Assembly: GCA_946479055.1 (NCBI GenBank)
Contig: CAMLEX010000323.1
Location: forward strand, 1-6,091
Direction of reading: 5' to 3'
From: an uncultured Bacteroidota bacterium
GTDB taxonomy: Bacteria > Bacteroidota > Bacteroidia > Chitinophagales > Chitinophagaceae
Length of the DNA: 6,091 nt
How positions within the stretch are numbered: position 1 is the stretch's first letter; each line of letters starts with the position of its first letter. Under the pieces are notes generated by a model. The model was not told the origin of the DNA and ran no database searches. It saw only the letters and a program-made list of their open reading frames with translations. This document shows, one piece after another, positions 6,075 to 6,091 of this stretch. Made by a program: the position numbers and the translations under genes.

Positions 6075-6091
6075 ATGGGAAAAAAAGTAAC
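6075..6091 (+). CDS. First codons of a rightward gene cut by the window edge
   Basis: An ATG at 6075-6077 opens a frame reading MGKKV and one partial codon. It is the first start after an in-frame TGA at 6069-6071. It lies at the end of a 260-bp non-coding stretch that holds a candidate -7 element and a palindromic operator-like site, as expected for the start of a divergent gene. Five residues cannot be assigned to a family. Confidence 0.35.

Overview
The window looks like chromosomal DNA of a Bacteroidota bacterium, probably from the Chitinophagaceae/Sphingobacteriia side. That is inference from three things: moderately AT-rich DNA, one start region with a perfect match to the TAnnTTTG -7 promoter consensus of this phylum together with weak or absent Shine-Dalgarno sites, and a large lipoprotein (ThuA + PQQ sugar dehydrogenase + PKD + cytochrome c + carbohydrate-binding-like tail) of a type common in that phylum. 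No rRNA, tRNA, CRISPR array, insertion sequence, integrase or phage gene is visible.

Layout. Bases 1-54 may be the last 17 codons of a rightward gene. An A/T-rich hairpin flanked by A and T tracts separates it from a leftward NmrA/HSCARG-type NAD(P)-binding protein (123-1052). A 249-bp divergent spacer with two short inverted repeats leads to a rightward 130-residue VOC (glyoxalase/dioxygenase fold) protein (1302-1694). A perfect 40-bp palindrome then sits between that gene and a convergent leftward pair: a large gene (5814 down to 2419) and, directly after it, a small two-transmembrane protein with a possible PH-like domain (2382 or 2412 down to 1786). The last 260 bp before 6075 form a second divergent spacer, with a 12-bp perfect palindrome, leading to the first codons of a rightward gene cut by the window edge.

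How the parts fit. The dominant gene encodes a 1131-residue predicted periplasmic/outer-membrane lipoprotein that appears to carry a short electron-transfer path in one chain: a PQQ-dependent sugar dehydrogenase barrel, a c-type heme domain to accept electrons, a PKD spacer, a C-terminal beta-sandwich that may hold carbohydrate, and a ThuA domain at the N terminus. The small membrane protein downstream is probably co-transcribed but more AT-rich, and its job is unknown. The NmrA and VOC genes are small stress/metabolism genes with no clear functional link to the large gene. The architecture of the large protein has relatives in Bacteroidota, so I do not regard the window as a clearly new system. 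The points most worth checking are the domain chain, the adjacent cysteines before the predicted catalytic histidine, the 40-bp palindrome, and the orphan operator-like palindromes.
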